Origin: a bacterium
GTDB taxonomy: Bacteria > Tectomicrobia > Entotheonellia > Entotheonellales > Entotheonellaceae
Length of the DNA: 6,520 bases
Direction: 5' to 3'
Assembly (NCBI GenBank): GCA_027294925.1
Contig: JAPULM010000497.1
Span: forward strand, 1 to 6,520
The translations under genes and the position numbers were made by a program. The notes under the pieces are model-generated. The model saw only the letters and a program-made list of their open reading frames with translations. It was not told the origin of the DNA and did no database searches. Below are positions 1-5,428 of this stretch, in pieces (within the stretch, counting starts at the first letter, position 1; every line of letters starts with the position of its first letter).

Positions 1-286
1 GGCGTTGGAGGAATCGGTCCAATCCTGGCAGCGGGTAAAGGCGAATCGGAATGGGCTTGGCATATGGTGCGATATGGTCATAGGTGAACACCGCCGACAC
101 ACCCGAGATGGCAAGCGCAGGTGTAATGTCAATTGACAAAATACGCGCGTGTGCATGAGGGCTGCGTAAGACGGCGGCATGTAACATTTGCGGTAGTTTG
201 ATGTCATCGACAAAGGTTGCCTGTCCGGTCAGAAAACGGAGGTCTTCATGCCGCCGTAGCGGCGCACCTATGTAGGTTTGGCTCAC
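1..286 (-). CDS. Molybdenum hydroxylase large (molybdopterin-binding) subunit, N-terminal fragment
   Basis: N-terminal 95 codons of a xanthine dehydrogenase/CO dehydrogenase-type large subunit; the rest lies beyond the left edge. The translation opens [21 protein letters not shown], followed by F-V-D-D and then [10 protein letters not shown]. This is the standard start of the 'a/b hammerhead' domain that precedes the Mo-pterin domains in CoxL-like proteins. The start is GTG at 286-284, because no in-frame ATG precedes the conserved motif. An AAGGGG Shine-Dalgarno (complement of 293-298) lies inside the end of the small-subunit gene, and only one base separates the TAA from the GTG, so translation is probably coupled. 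In this family the large subunit carries the molybdopterin cytosine dinucleotide cofactor and hydroxylates an aromatic ring or oxidises an aldehyde or CO. The active-site loop that would tell CO dehydrogenase from other members is not in the window, so substrate and gene symbol are left open. Confidence 0.9.
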   Translation of the reverse strand, partial: MSQTYIGAPLRRHEDLRFLTGQATFVDDIKLPQMLHAAVLRSPHAHARILSIDITPALAISGVSAVFTYDHIAPYAKPIPIRLYPLPGLDRFLQR

Positions 287-287
287 G

Positions 288-758
288 TTACGCCCCTTGG
301 CTCGTCTGGAGAACCGCCTGCACAATTGGCAGGTATCCGGTACAGCGGCAAATATTGCCTGCTATCGCTTCACGCACCTGCGCCTCAGTGGGCTGTGGCG
401 TGTCATTTAAAAACGCAATGCCGGTCATCAGAAATCCGGCCGTGCAAAAGCCGCACTGCAGGGCGTGATGGTCGTGAAAGGCACGTTGCAAGGGATGTAG
501 TGTATCGCCCTGCGCCAGTCCTTCAACGGTTTGCAACGCTGCGCCATCCGCTTGTACCGCCAACAAGAGGCAAGCGCGTACAGCCTCGTCATTGAAAAGA
601 ATCGTACAAGCCCCACAAACGCCATGCTCGCAACCCAGATGGGTGCCGGTCAGGTCCAGCTCCTCACGTAGAAAATCAGCCAATGTCAGGCGCCCTTCCA
701 CCTCTCGCTCATACAATACGCCATTGACAGTGACTTGTATCCGATGCATTGTGGTCAT
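288..758 (-). CDS. Molybdenum hydroxylase 2Fe-2S small subunit (CoxS-like)
   Basis: Complete 156-residue iron-sulfur subunit, the usual size for this family. The N-terminal plant-ferredoxin-type cluster is bound by C43, C48, C51 and C63 ([10 protein letters not shown] motif, then a later Cys). The C-terminal helical cluster is bound by C102, C105, C137 and C139 (QCGFCT and NICRCTGY motifs). All eight ligands are present. The subunit passes electrons from the Mo site of the large subunit encoded immediately downstream towards FAD or another acceptor, in the cytoplasm or in an exported complex. I chose the ATG at 758-756 because AAAGGGAG (complement of 769-776) lies 10 bases upstream and the protein then begins just before the first beta strand. 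An in-frame ATG at 815 would add 19 residues unlike the family and has no clear ribosome site. Gene order is small then large. No FAD (CoxM-like) subunit precedes it, so that subunit is either further left, elsewhere or absent. Confidence 0.95.
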   Translation of the reverse strand: MTTMHRIQVTVNGVLYEREVEGRLTLADFLREELDLTGTHLGCEHGVCGACTILFNDEAVRACLLLAVQADGAALQTVEGLAQGDTLHPLQRAFHDHHALQCGFCTAGFLMTGIAFLNDTPQPTEAQVREAIAGNICRCTGYLPIVQAVLQTSQGA

Positions 759-841
759 ATCGCCAGGTCTCCCTTTGCTGTGCACAGCAGCGGCAGCATT
801 CAGCAGGCCATGCACCCACTGAAATCTGAATTTGCGAGTCT

Positions 842-869
842 ATCCTACTCGTCCTGGAGTCGTTGTCAA
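842..869 (-). promoter_or_regulatory. Sigma-70-type promoter for the Mo hydroxylase operon
   Basis: On the minus strand there is a perfect TTGACA -35 box (complement of 864-869), a 16-base spacer, and a TAGGAT -10 box (complement of 842-847) matching TATAAT at four of six positions. Transcription would begin near 835 and leave a leader of about 75 bases before the ATG at 758. The -35 box lies inside one copy of a direct repeat (see 861-960), so a regulator bound there would compete with RNA polymerase. This is a consensus match only; no start site is shown. Confidence 0.55.
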
Positions 870-960
870 TGCTAAGTCATGCGGGCGGTACAAAACCGAA
901 AGGGCCTAGGGGATTACTGAAGCAATTGCCAAAAATAAACTTCCCGTTGTCAATTAAGTC
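861..960. repeat. Direct repeat pair CGTTGTCAAT-(GC)-TAAGTC in the divergent promoter region
   Basis: CGTTGTCAAT occurs at 861-870 and again at 945-954, each followed by TAAGTC (873-878 and 955-960), with two extra bases (GC) in the first copy. The copies are 84 bases apart, close to eight helical turns. The first overlaps the minus-strand -35 box; the second lies about 45-60 bases before the start of the plus-strand CoA-transferase gene. Two copies at that spacing between divergent operons are what one expects of operators for one shared regulator, possibly with looping. No regulator gene is in the window. Confidence 0.5.
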
Positions 961-1004
961 GGGAGGAAGGCGCCATACCCTTGCTCCAAAGGATGGAGAA
1001 TCAT

Positions 1005-2324
1005 ATGCCGAAAGCCCTCGATGGCATCCGAGTAGTAGATTTTAGTTGGGTACGGGCGGGCCCTTGGGCCACCCGCTGGTTGGGCGCCTTAGGCGCTGAG
1101 ATTATCAAGATTGAGTGGCCGGAAAACGAACGCGGCAGGTCAGGTGGTCGAACCACGCCACAGGACACTGAGATCAATCTGAATACGTCAGGTAATTTTA
1201 ATGACACCAATGCGAATAAGTTTAGTCTAACCCTTAATGTCCGCACCCCAAAGGGTATGGATATTATCAAGCGCCTCATTGCGATCTCTGATATCGTGAT
1301 TGAAAATTTCAGCGCCCGGGTGCTGAGGCAATGGGGACTGGGCTACGAGGTGCTACGCGAGCTGAAGCCCGACATTGTCTATATTTCGATGTCAGGCTAT
1401 GGTCACACCGGGCGCAACAGCCACTACACCACCTTTGGCCCTGTTGCTCAGGCGGTTTCCGGGTTGACTTCACTATCCGGTCTACCGGATAAGCCACCAG
1501 CGGGATGGGGTTGGTCGTATATGGATGACACCGGTGGTATGTACGGCGCTATGTGTGCCCTTACCGGTCTCTATCATCGCAACATGACAGGGCAAGGCCA
1601 GCATATCGACCAGTCTCAGATGATCACCGGCATCACCCTCAACGGACCTTCGATTCTGGATGTCACGGTCAATGGGCAACCTATCCGCCGAGTCGGCTAT
1701 CCGCCCGGCAATCGCGCCCACTGGCCAGGCACGCCGCTGCTGAATAACTATCGCGGCCCTACGGTGGCACCACACAACACCTACCGCACCCATCCCGGCG
1801 GCTACAATGACTGGTGCGTCATCGTCTGCGAATCTGACCAGGAATGGCAACGGCTGGTGCAGGTGATGGGCGATCCAGCATGGGCAACTTCGCCCTGTTT
1901 CGCCACGCTAGAGGGCCGCTTGCAGGGTCAAGAAGAAATCGATCAGGGTATTGAGGCGTGGAGTATGACGCTAGGGAAGTACAAACTGATGGAGATTTGC
2001 CAGGCATCAGGCGTACATGCCATGCCGGTGCAGAGCGCCGAAGACCGAGTGGAGCACGACCCGCAGCTGCGCCACCGGCAAATGTATGTGGAGATGGCGC
2101 ATCCCGCCTTAGGGATTCGAAAGATGCAAAATGCGCCGTTTAAGTTGTCCAAAACGCCGGCTGTCAATCACCTTCCCAGTCCCCTGATTGGTCAACATAC
2201 AAAAGACATTGTAGAAGGCCTGCTGGGTTTTAGTCACGAAGAACTGGTGGCCGGCTACGAGGACGGCACCTTCTGGCCCAAAACCCGCCAGCCTTATCCC
2301 TACCTAGAGGACATGCTGAAATGA
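1005..2324 (+). CDS. CaiB/BaiF family (class III) CoA-transferase, catalytic-type subunit
   Basis: A 439-residue member of the CaiB/BaiF (CoA-transferase family III) family, slightly longer than the usual 380-420. These enzymes transfer CoA between acyl-CoA and a free carboxylate through an aspartyl-CoA thioester. The N-terminal Rossmann part shows GIRVVDFSWVRAGP (residues 7-20) and LGAEIIKIE (29-37), then SGYGHTG near 130-136 and a TGQGQHID motif at 195-202. D174, in YMDDTGG, aligns with the catalytic Asp169 of Oxalobacter formyl-CoA transferase by its spacing to TGQGQ; D175 is adjacent. The C-terminus, rich in W, P and Y (FWPKTRQPYPY), is common in subunits of this type. I chose the ATG at 1005 because GGAG (995-998) lies 6 bases upstream. 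A TTG at 981 behind AGGAAGG (964-970) would add 8 residues and cannot be excluded. The stop overlaps the next gene's start. The substrate cannot be read from the sequence. Confidence 0.92.
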   Translation: MPKALDGIRVVDFSWVRAGPWATRWLGALGAEIIKIEWPENERGRSGGRTTPQDTEINLNTSGNFNDTNANKFSLTLNVRTPKGMDIIKRLIAISDIVIENFSARVLRQWGLGYEVLRELKPDIVYISMSGYGHTGRNSHYTTFGPVAQAVSGLTSLSGLPDKPPAGWGWSYMDDTGGMYGAMCALTGLYHRNMTGQGQHIDQSQMITGITLNGPSILDVTVNGQPIRRVGYPPGNRAHWPGTPLLNNYRGPTVAPHNTYRTHPGGYNDWCVIVCESDQEWQRLVQVMGDPAWATSPCFATLEGRLQGQEEIDQGIEAWSMTLGKYKLMEICQASGVHAMPVQSAEDRVEHDPQLRHRQMYVEMAHPALGIRKMQNAPFKLSKTPAVNHLPSPLIGQHTKDIVEGLLGFSHEELVAGYEDGTFWPKTRQPYPYLEDMLK

Positions 2325-3583
2325 GTGACACTGCAACCCAACCGGGTCCTCTGGCAGGTTTAAAGATTCTGGAGTTGGCCGATGAAAAGGGCCAGTTTTG
2401 CGGTAAGCTGATGGCCGATTTAGGCGCTGACGTGATTAAAATCGAGCCACCCGGTGGCGCCGCGGCGCGCAACGTGGGACCATTTCTTGACGATATTCCA
2501 CATCCGCAACGCAGCCTATCCTTTTGGCACTATAATACGTCCAAACGCGGTATCACCCTCAATCTGGAGACAGAAGACGGGCAGCACATCTGCCGCCGGT
2601 TGGCTTCGACGGCAGATGTCATTCTAGAGACCTTCACCCCGGGCTATATGGCCTCAATAGGACTCGCTTACGCGGACCTTTCGTTGTTGAATTCCGGCCT
2701 GATCATGTGCGCGCTGACCCCTTTCGGTCAAACAGGACCGTGGCGAGATTACCTAACCTCTGATTTGTTACACATGGCGGCAGGCGGACAGATGGCTTCC
2801 TGTGGCTACGACGAGGCTGCTGTCCCAAACGCGCCACCTATCGCCCCGGGCGGTGGGAATGCTTGGCATATGGGATGCCACTACGCCTATATGGCAATCA
2901 TAGCCGCTCTGGTTTACCGCACGGTTACCGGACAAGGGCAGTATATTGATCTTGCGGTACACGATGCCTGCGCCCTGACCACTGAGGCGGCGATACCAAC
3001 TTATATATACAGAGGCGAGAGCGTTATCCGTCAGACTGGACGTCACCATGCTCCTAAGCCGACCCCGCGCACCCAATTTTTGAGCCAAGACGGCAAGTAT
3101 GTCACGGCTCTGGTGGCGGGACGGCTGACCCCCGGATTTGTCAAGAACCTAGCCGAGATGTTAGATCATTACGGCATGGCCGGCGATCTTAACGATCCCA
3201 AATACGAAGACCCCGAGGTCATCGAAGCGAACACCGCCCACATTATTGATGATCTGGTGGCCAACTTTATCGCCCATTTGCCGCAGGAAGAGGTGTATCA
3301 TGCAGCCCAAAAACGAGGTTTTACCTGGGGCGCCGTTCGCTTCCCCGAGGATTTGTTAGATGATCCCCATATGCAAGACCGGGACTTCTGGAAAACAGTC
3401 GAGCATCCTGAATTGGGACGCAGCTTTATCTATCCCGGCGAGGCGGCCATCTACAATGGATCGCCCTGGCGTATCACCAGCCGGGCGCCACTCGTCGGCG
3501 AGCACAACAAGGCTGTCTTTTGTGATGAACTAGGGCTTTCCTCGCAAGAGCTGGATCGCCTTGCCGCACGCCAGGTGATTTAA
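2321..3583 (+). CDS. CaiB/BaiF family CoA-transferase homologue lacking the catalytic Asp
   Basis: A 420-residue second CaiB/BaiF protein whose ATG overlaps the preceding TGA (ATGA), with AGAGG at 2306-2310 as ribosome site, so the two are translationally coupled. Family marks are clear: GLKILELAD (13-21), LGADVIKIEPPGG (34-46), SKRGITLNLE (74-83), FGQTGPWRDY (135-144) and TGQGQYID (203-210). At the position of the nucleophilic Asp, counted back 21 residues from TGQGQ without gaps, there is W182-H183 (NAWHMGCH) and no acidic residue anywhere in residues 166-200. The subunit is therefore probably unable to form the aspartyl-CoA intermediate by itself. With its coupled neighbour, which keeps the Asp, it most likely forms a heteromer, as known for BbsEF in benzylsuccinate activation. 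Alternatively it could have a non-transferase role. It converges on an SDR gene with a 10-base gap and no terminator hairpin between them. Confidence 0.9.
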   Translation: MSDTATQPGPLAGLKILELADEKGQFCGKLMADLGADVIKIEPPGGAAARNVGPFLDDIPHPQRSLSFWHYNTSKRGITLNLETEDGQHICRRLASTADVILETFTPGYMASIGLAYADLSLLNSGLIMCALTPFGQTGPWRDYLTSDLLHMAAGGQMASCGYDEAAVPNAPPIAPGGGNAWHMGCHYAYMAIIAALVYRTVTGQGQYIDLAVHDACALTTEAAIPTYIYRGESVIRQTGRHHAPKPTPRTQFLSQDGKYVTALVAGRLTPGFVKNLAEMLDHYGMAGDLNDPKYEDPEVIEANTAHIIDDLVANFIAHLPQEEVYHAAQKRGFTWGAVRFPEDLLDDPHMQDRDFWKTVEHPELGRSFIYPGEAAIYNGSPWRITSRAPLVGEHNKAVFCDELGLSSQELDRLAARQVI

Positions 3584-3593
3584 GCACTTTTAG

Positions 3594-4406
3594 TTAGTGT
3601 TCCATGAAGGTGCCGCCGTTGATATTGATCGACTGGCCATGAATCCAGGAAGCGGCGTCTGAACATAGATAGGCGATCAGTCCACCCGTCTCATCATCTG
3701 TTCCATTACGGCCGATAGGCGTGGTCGCACCCATTTGCTGCCAGCGCTCCCCGCGCCCAAGGACGTCCATGCGGTAGGTGTCAACTGCGCCGGGACAGAC
3801 GCAGTTGACATTGATCTTGTAAGTCCCTAGTTCACGCGCCATGGACTGTGTCATACCAACAACCGCAAAGTTGGCGGCGTTATAGGCCAGCGTATTGGCG
3901 CTGCCGCGTTTACCGGCCGAGGAGGAAATATTGACGATCTTACCGCCTTCGCCTTGCTTGATCATATGCGGTAACACCGCTTTGGTACAGAGGTAGGTTC
4001 CGGTTACCTTAATGTCGATGACTTTTTGAAAAATATCCGCATCTAGCTCGACAATGGGCACGCGGTCCGCGCCGCGTGCAAAGGCAGCGTTGTTGATCAA
4101 CACGTCCACCCGGCCAAATGTTTCAATGGTGCGATCCACCATCATTTGCACCTGGCCACGGTTCATCGCGTCAACCACCAACGACAACGCTTGCCGGCCT
4201 TGCTCGCGCACTTGTTCCGCCGTACTCTCGATATCACGCCAACCTACTGCTTTCTCGTCATCCGGATAACGGTCCGGGCTACGGCCGGTACCGGTAACGA
4301 CAACATTGGCGCCCATCTTGGCTAGATGTACTGCCGTCGCCCTGCCAATACCTCGTAGACGGCCGGCACCGGTCACGATTGCAACTTTGCCATCCAAATC
4401 ACCCAT
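3594..4406 (-). CDS. Short-chain dehydrogenase/reductase with exchanged catalytic Asn and Lys
   Basis: A 270-residue classical SDR. The Rossmann nucleotide motif is TGAGRLRGIG (12-21), two residues longer than the usual TGxxxGxG. Strand beta-2 ends VVVTGTGR without the Asp that selects NAD and with R42 nearby, which favours NADP(H) by inference. NNAA (105-108) replaces NNAG. The active site is unusual: S162 (NISSSAG) and Y175 (LAYNAAN) are present, but the Lys four residues after Tyr is N179, and the Asn expected in the N-x-x-G helix-4 motif is K133 (DIKVTG). The usual N-S-Y-K tetrad is thus K-S-Y-N. The C-terminus, INGGTFMEH, is intact. The start is the ATG at 4406-4404 with GGGAG (complement of 4415-4419) 8 bases upstream; an ATG at 4421 has no ribosome site. 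It lies downstream of the nitroreductase gene with a 112-base gap. Likely an alcohol or 3-hydroxyacyl-CoA dehydrogenase, if active. Confidence 0.92.
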   Translation of the reverse strand: MGDLDGKVAIVTGAGRLRGIGRATAVHLAKMGANVVVTGTGRSPDRYPDDEKAVGWRDIESTAEQVREQGRQALSLVVDAMNRGQVQMMVDRTIETFGRVDVLINNAAFARGADRVPIVELDADIFQKVIDIKVTGTYLCTKAVLPHMIKQGEGGKIVNISSSAGKRGSANTLAYNAANFAVVGMTQSMARELGTYKINVNCVCPGAVDTYRMDVLGRGERWQQMGATTPIGRNGTDDETGGLIAYLCSDAASWIHGQSININGGTFMEH

Positions 4407-4440
4407 ATTACAATCTCCCATTTAAATTGTTCACGTATTG

Positions 4441-4473
4441 ACGCCCTCTCCCCCCAAGAGGGAGCGAGGGCGT
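4441..4473. repeat. GC-rich hairpin between the nitroreductase and SDR genes
   Basis: An 8-bp perfect outer stem, ACGCCCTC (4441-4448) with GAGGGCGT (4466-4473), encloses a further 4-bp TCCC/GGGA stem (4449-4452 with 4460-4463) and a small GC bulge. Neither strand has a T-tract after the stem, so it is not a canonical intrinsic terminator. Its C-rich/G-rich make-up resembles dispersed intergenic palindromes. It lies 35 bases upstream of the SDR start codon and about 46 bases past the nitroreductase stop, so it could set the relative level of the two messages by protecting the upstream 3' end. Confidence 0.55.
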
Positions 4474-4518
4474 CTTGAGAACTGAATGACTCTGGATCTG
4501 CCAGGTCTATTGTAGATG

Positions 4519-5163
4519 TTAGTCAACTGTCGAATACGGATTGCCCCAGTGATCCTCGTACACGATATCGCTAAGCGGTCCACGTCCAACCGGACCAAAA
4601 CGCCCCATGGGATAGCCAATCGGCAAAATGGCATAAGAATGGACACCCGGCGGCAAGCCGAGAGCGGCTTCCACTTCCGCTTCGTAAATCAAATGGCGCG
4701 TGGTCAGGGTAGAACCCAAGCCAAGGGCACGAGCAGCAAGCAACATATTCTGTACGGCAGGGTAGATCGACGCCCCGGACGAGCGCGTCGGGGTGTTGGT
4801 TCCTTCGTCCAGACAGGCAACAATCCACACTGGTGCTTGATGGTAATGGTCGGTCAAATATTCAACCGCACTATGTTGACGGACATATTTTTCGGCCGAG
4901 CCGCCAGGCGGCGGCGCACTGTTCTGATAGCGCGGTCCAATCACCTCGTCGAAAGCGCGTTTGTAAAAATGCTGCACGCGTTCCTTGATGGCGCGATCTT
5001 TAATCACCATAAAGCGCCAGGTTTGGCGATTAGCACCATTGGCAGCACTGACGCCGGCCTGCAAAATCTTACGAATAAGTTCATCGGGAACCGGATCAGG
5101 CTTGAGGCGGCGCATGGCCCGTGTGGTGTGGATGATGTCGAATAAATCGTGACTGTCTGCCAT
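4519..5163 (-). CDS. Nitroreductase-family FMN-dependent oxidoreductase
   Basis: A 214-residue nitroreductase-fold protein, the normal length. The N-terminal FMN-phosphate-binding segment is TTRAMRRLKPDPVPDE (13-28), followed by ANGANRQTWRF (41-51), the counterpart of the family's S-G-x-N-x-Q-P-W motif with Thr for Pro. The central helix, YPAVQNMLLAARALGLGS (134-151), and the C-terminal segment PIGYPMGRFGPVGR (181-194), which closes over FMN, are also typical. Members of this fold act as homodimers on nitro groups, quinones, enones or halogenated phenols, or as dehydrogenases; the sequence does not say which. The start is the ATG at 5163-5161, with AAGGA (complement of 5171-5175) 7 bases upstream; an ATG at 5178 and a TTG at 5193 would add 5 or 10 residues and have poorer sites. 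It is divergent from nudC and lies upstream of the SDR on the same strand, so the two probably share a message. A catabolic role is inferred from context. Confidence 0.92.
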   Translation of the reverse strand: MADSHDLFDIIHTTRAMRRLKPDPVPDELIRKILQAGVSAANGANRQTWRFMVIKDRAIKERVQHFYKRAFDEVIGPRYQNSAPPPGGSAEKYVRQHSAVEYLTDHYHQAPVWIVACLDEGTNTPTRSSGASIYPAVQNMLLAARALGLGSTLTTRHLIYEAEVEAALGLPPGVHSYAILPIGYPMGRFGPVGRGPLSDIVYEDHWGNPYSTVD

Positions 5164-5260
5164 CAGATGATCCTTCATGTTGAAGTCCGTCAAGGAAACG
5201 TGAGAAGGCCTATGGTAAACTATTGCCTCGCCTCACGCCATCTGAAAGACATGGGTCATG

Positions 5261-5297
5261 GGCAACGTATTGCCTGATAGCAGGTCGCGAACCTGCT
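5261..5297. promoter_or_regulatory. Two adjacent small inverted repeats upstream of nudC
   Basis: GGCAA-CGTA-TTGCC (5261-5274) is followed four bases later by AGCAGGT-CGCGA-ACCTGCT (5279-5297), with perfect 5-bp and 7-bp arms. They could be operators or, if transcribed, two small hairpins. The second looks like a tRNA T-arm on the minus strand, but the loop has C where the invariant A58 should be and no tRNA body surrounds it. The region lies between the divergent nitroreductase and nudC genes. Confidence 0.4.
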
Positions 5298-5306
5298 TGG
5301 GACAAA

Positions 5307-5326
5307 ACGAATACGAATACGAATAC
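5307..5326. repeat. Tandem hexamer repeat (ACGAAT) x 3.3
   Basis: ACGAAT is repeated three times in a row plus two bases (5307-5326), about 100 bases before the nudC start. Such short tandem repeats can change copy number by slippage. If the frame were translated into nudC it would give alternating Glu and Tyr, which is not seen in NudC proteins, so I take it as non-coding. Confidence 0.75.
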
Positions 5327-5331
5327 ATGCC

Positions 5332-5364
5332 TTGTGATACGTTGCGCTTTTGTGATACGTTGCG
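5332..5364. repeat. Direct repeat TTGTGATACGTTGCG, two copies with 18-base period
   Basis: An identical 15-base sequence occurs at 5332-5346 and 5350-5364, starting 18 bases apart. The core ATACGTTGC (5337-5345 and 5355-5363) is found a third time in inverted orientation at 5262-5270. The second copy lies just before a TGTAAT (5369-5374), which matches the -10 consensus at five of six positions but has no good -35 box. The arrangement is that of a multi-site operator for an activator or repressor of nudC, the nitroreductase gene or both. Confidence 0.6.
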
Positions 5365-5428
5365 ACTGTGTAATGTTCCGTCTTGTAGCGCCAAAACAGA
5401 ATATCATCAAACCCATTGGAAAATAAAT

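Larger units (their letters stand above)
759..1004. other. Divergent intergenic control region
   Basis: These 246 bases separate the minus-strand Mo hydroxylase operon from the plus-strand CoA-transferase operon. They hold the minus-strand promoter and the direct repeat described separately. On the plus strand I could not find a convincing -35/-10 pair; the best candidate, TTGCCA at 926-931 with TCAATT at 950-955 and an 18-base spacer, is weak. Two purine-rich tracts occur near the plus-strand gene: GGGAGGAAGG at 961-970 and GGATGGAG at 991-998. I see no conserved ORF or RNA gene here. Confidence 0.6.

Noticed and set aside
127..138. Palindrome TGTCAATTGACA, sharing the TTGTCAAT-like word of the divergent control region
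   Set aside because: It is inside the large-subunit coding region, in the conserved L-S-I-D segment, without the TAAGTC extension that marks the two intergenic repeats. Most likely coincidence.
759..815. Start of the 2Fe-2S subunit at the upstream ATG (815)
   Set aside because: The 19 extra residues are Ala/His-rich and unlike the family, and AAAGGGAG lies at good distance from the ATG at 758 instead.
1474..1491. Palindrome TATCCGGT-CT-ACCGGATA
   Set aside because: Although it has perfect 8-bp arms, it lies in the middle of the first CoA-transferase gene and encodes ordinary family residues (L-S-G-L-P-D-K). One such palindrome with a short centre is not surprising in 6.5 kb, and nothing around it suggests a promoter.
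4519..5145. Long plus-strand open frame (209 codons from 4516) opposite the nitroreductase gene
   Set aside because: The minus-strand frame carries a clear nitroreductase family protein with conserved motifs throughout; the plus-strand translation shows no recognisable domain and is a shadow of it.
5279..5297. tRNA T-arm-like sequence on the minus strand (GCAGG-TTCGCGA-CCTGC)
   Set aside because: The T-loop position equivalent to A58 is C, there is no CCA-type acceptor end, and no D-arm or anticodon arm can be placed upstream. It is only a short inverted repeat.
5258..5428. N-terminal extension of NudC by 57 codons
   Set aside because: The frame is open, but the extension consists largely of repeat-derived residues, has no good ribosome site at 5258 and is not found in NudC proteins. 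The ATG at 5429 fits the family better.
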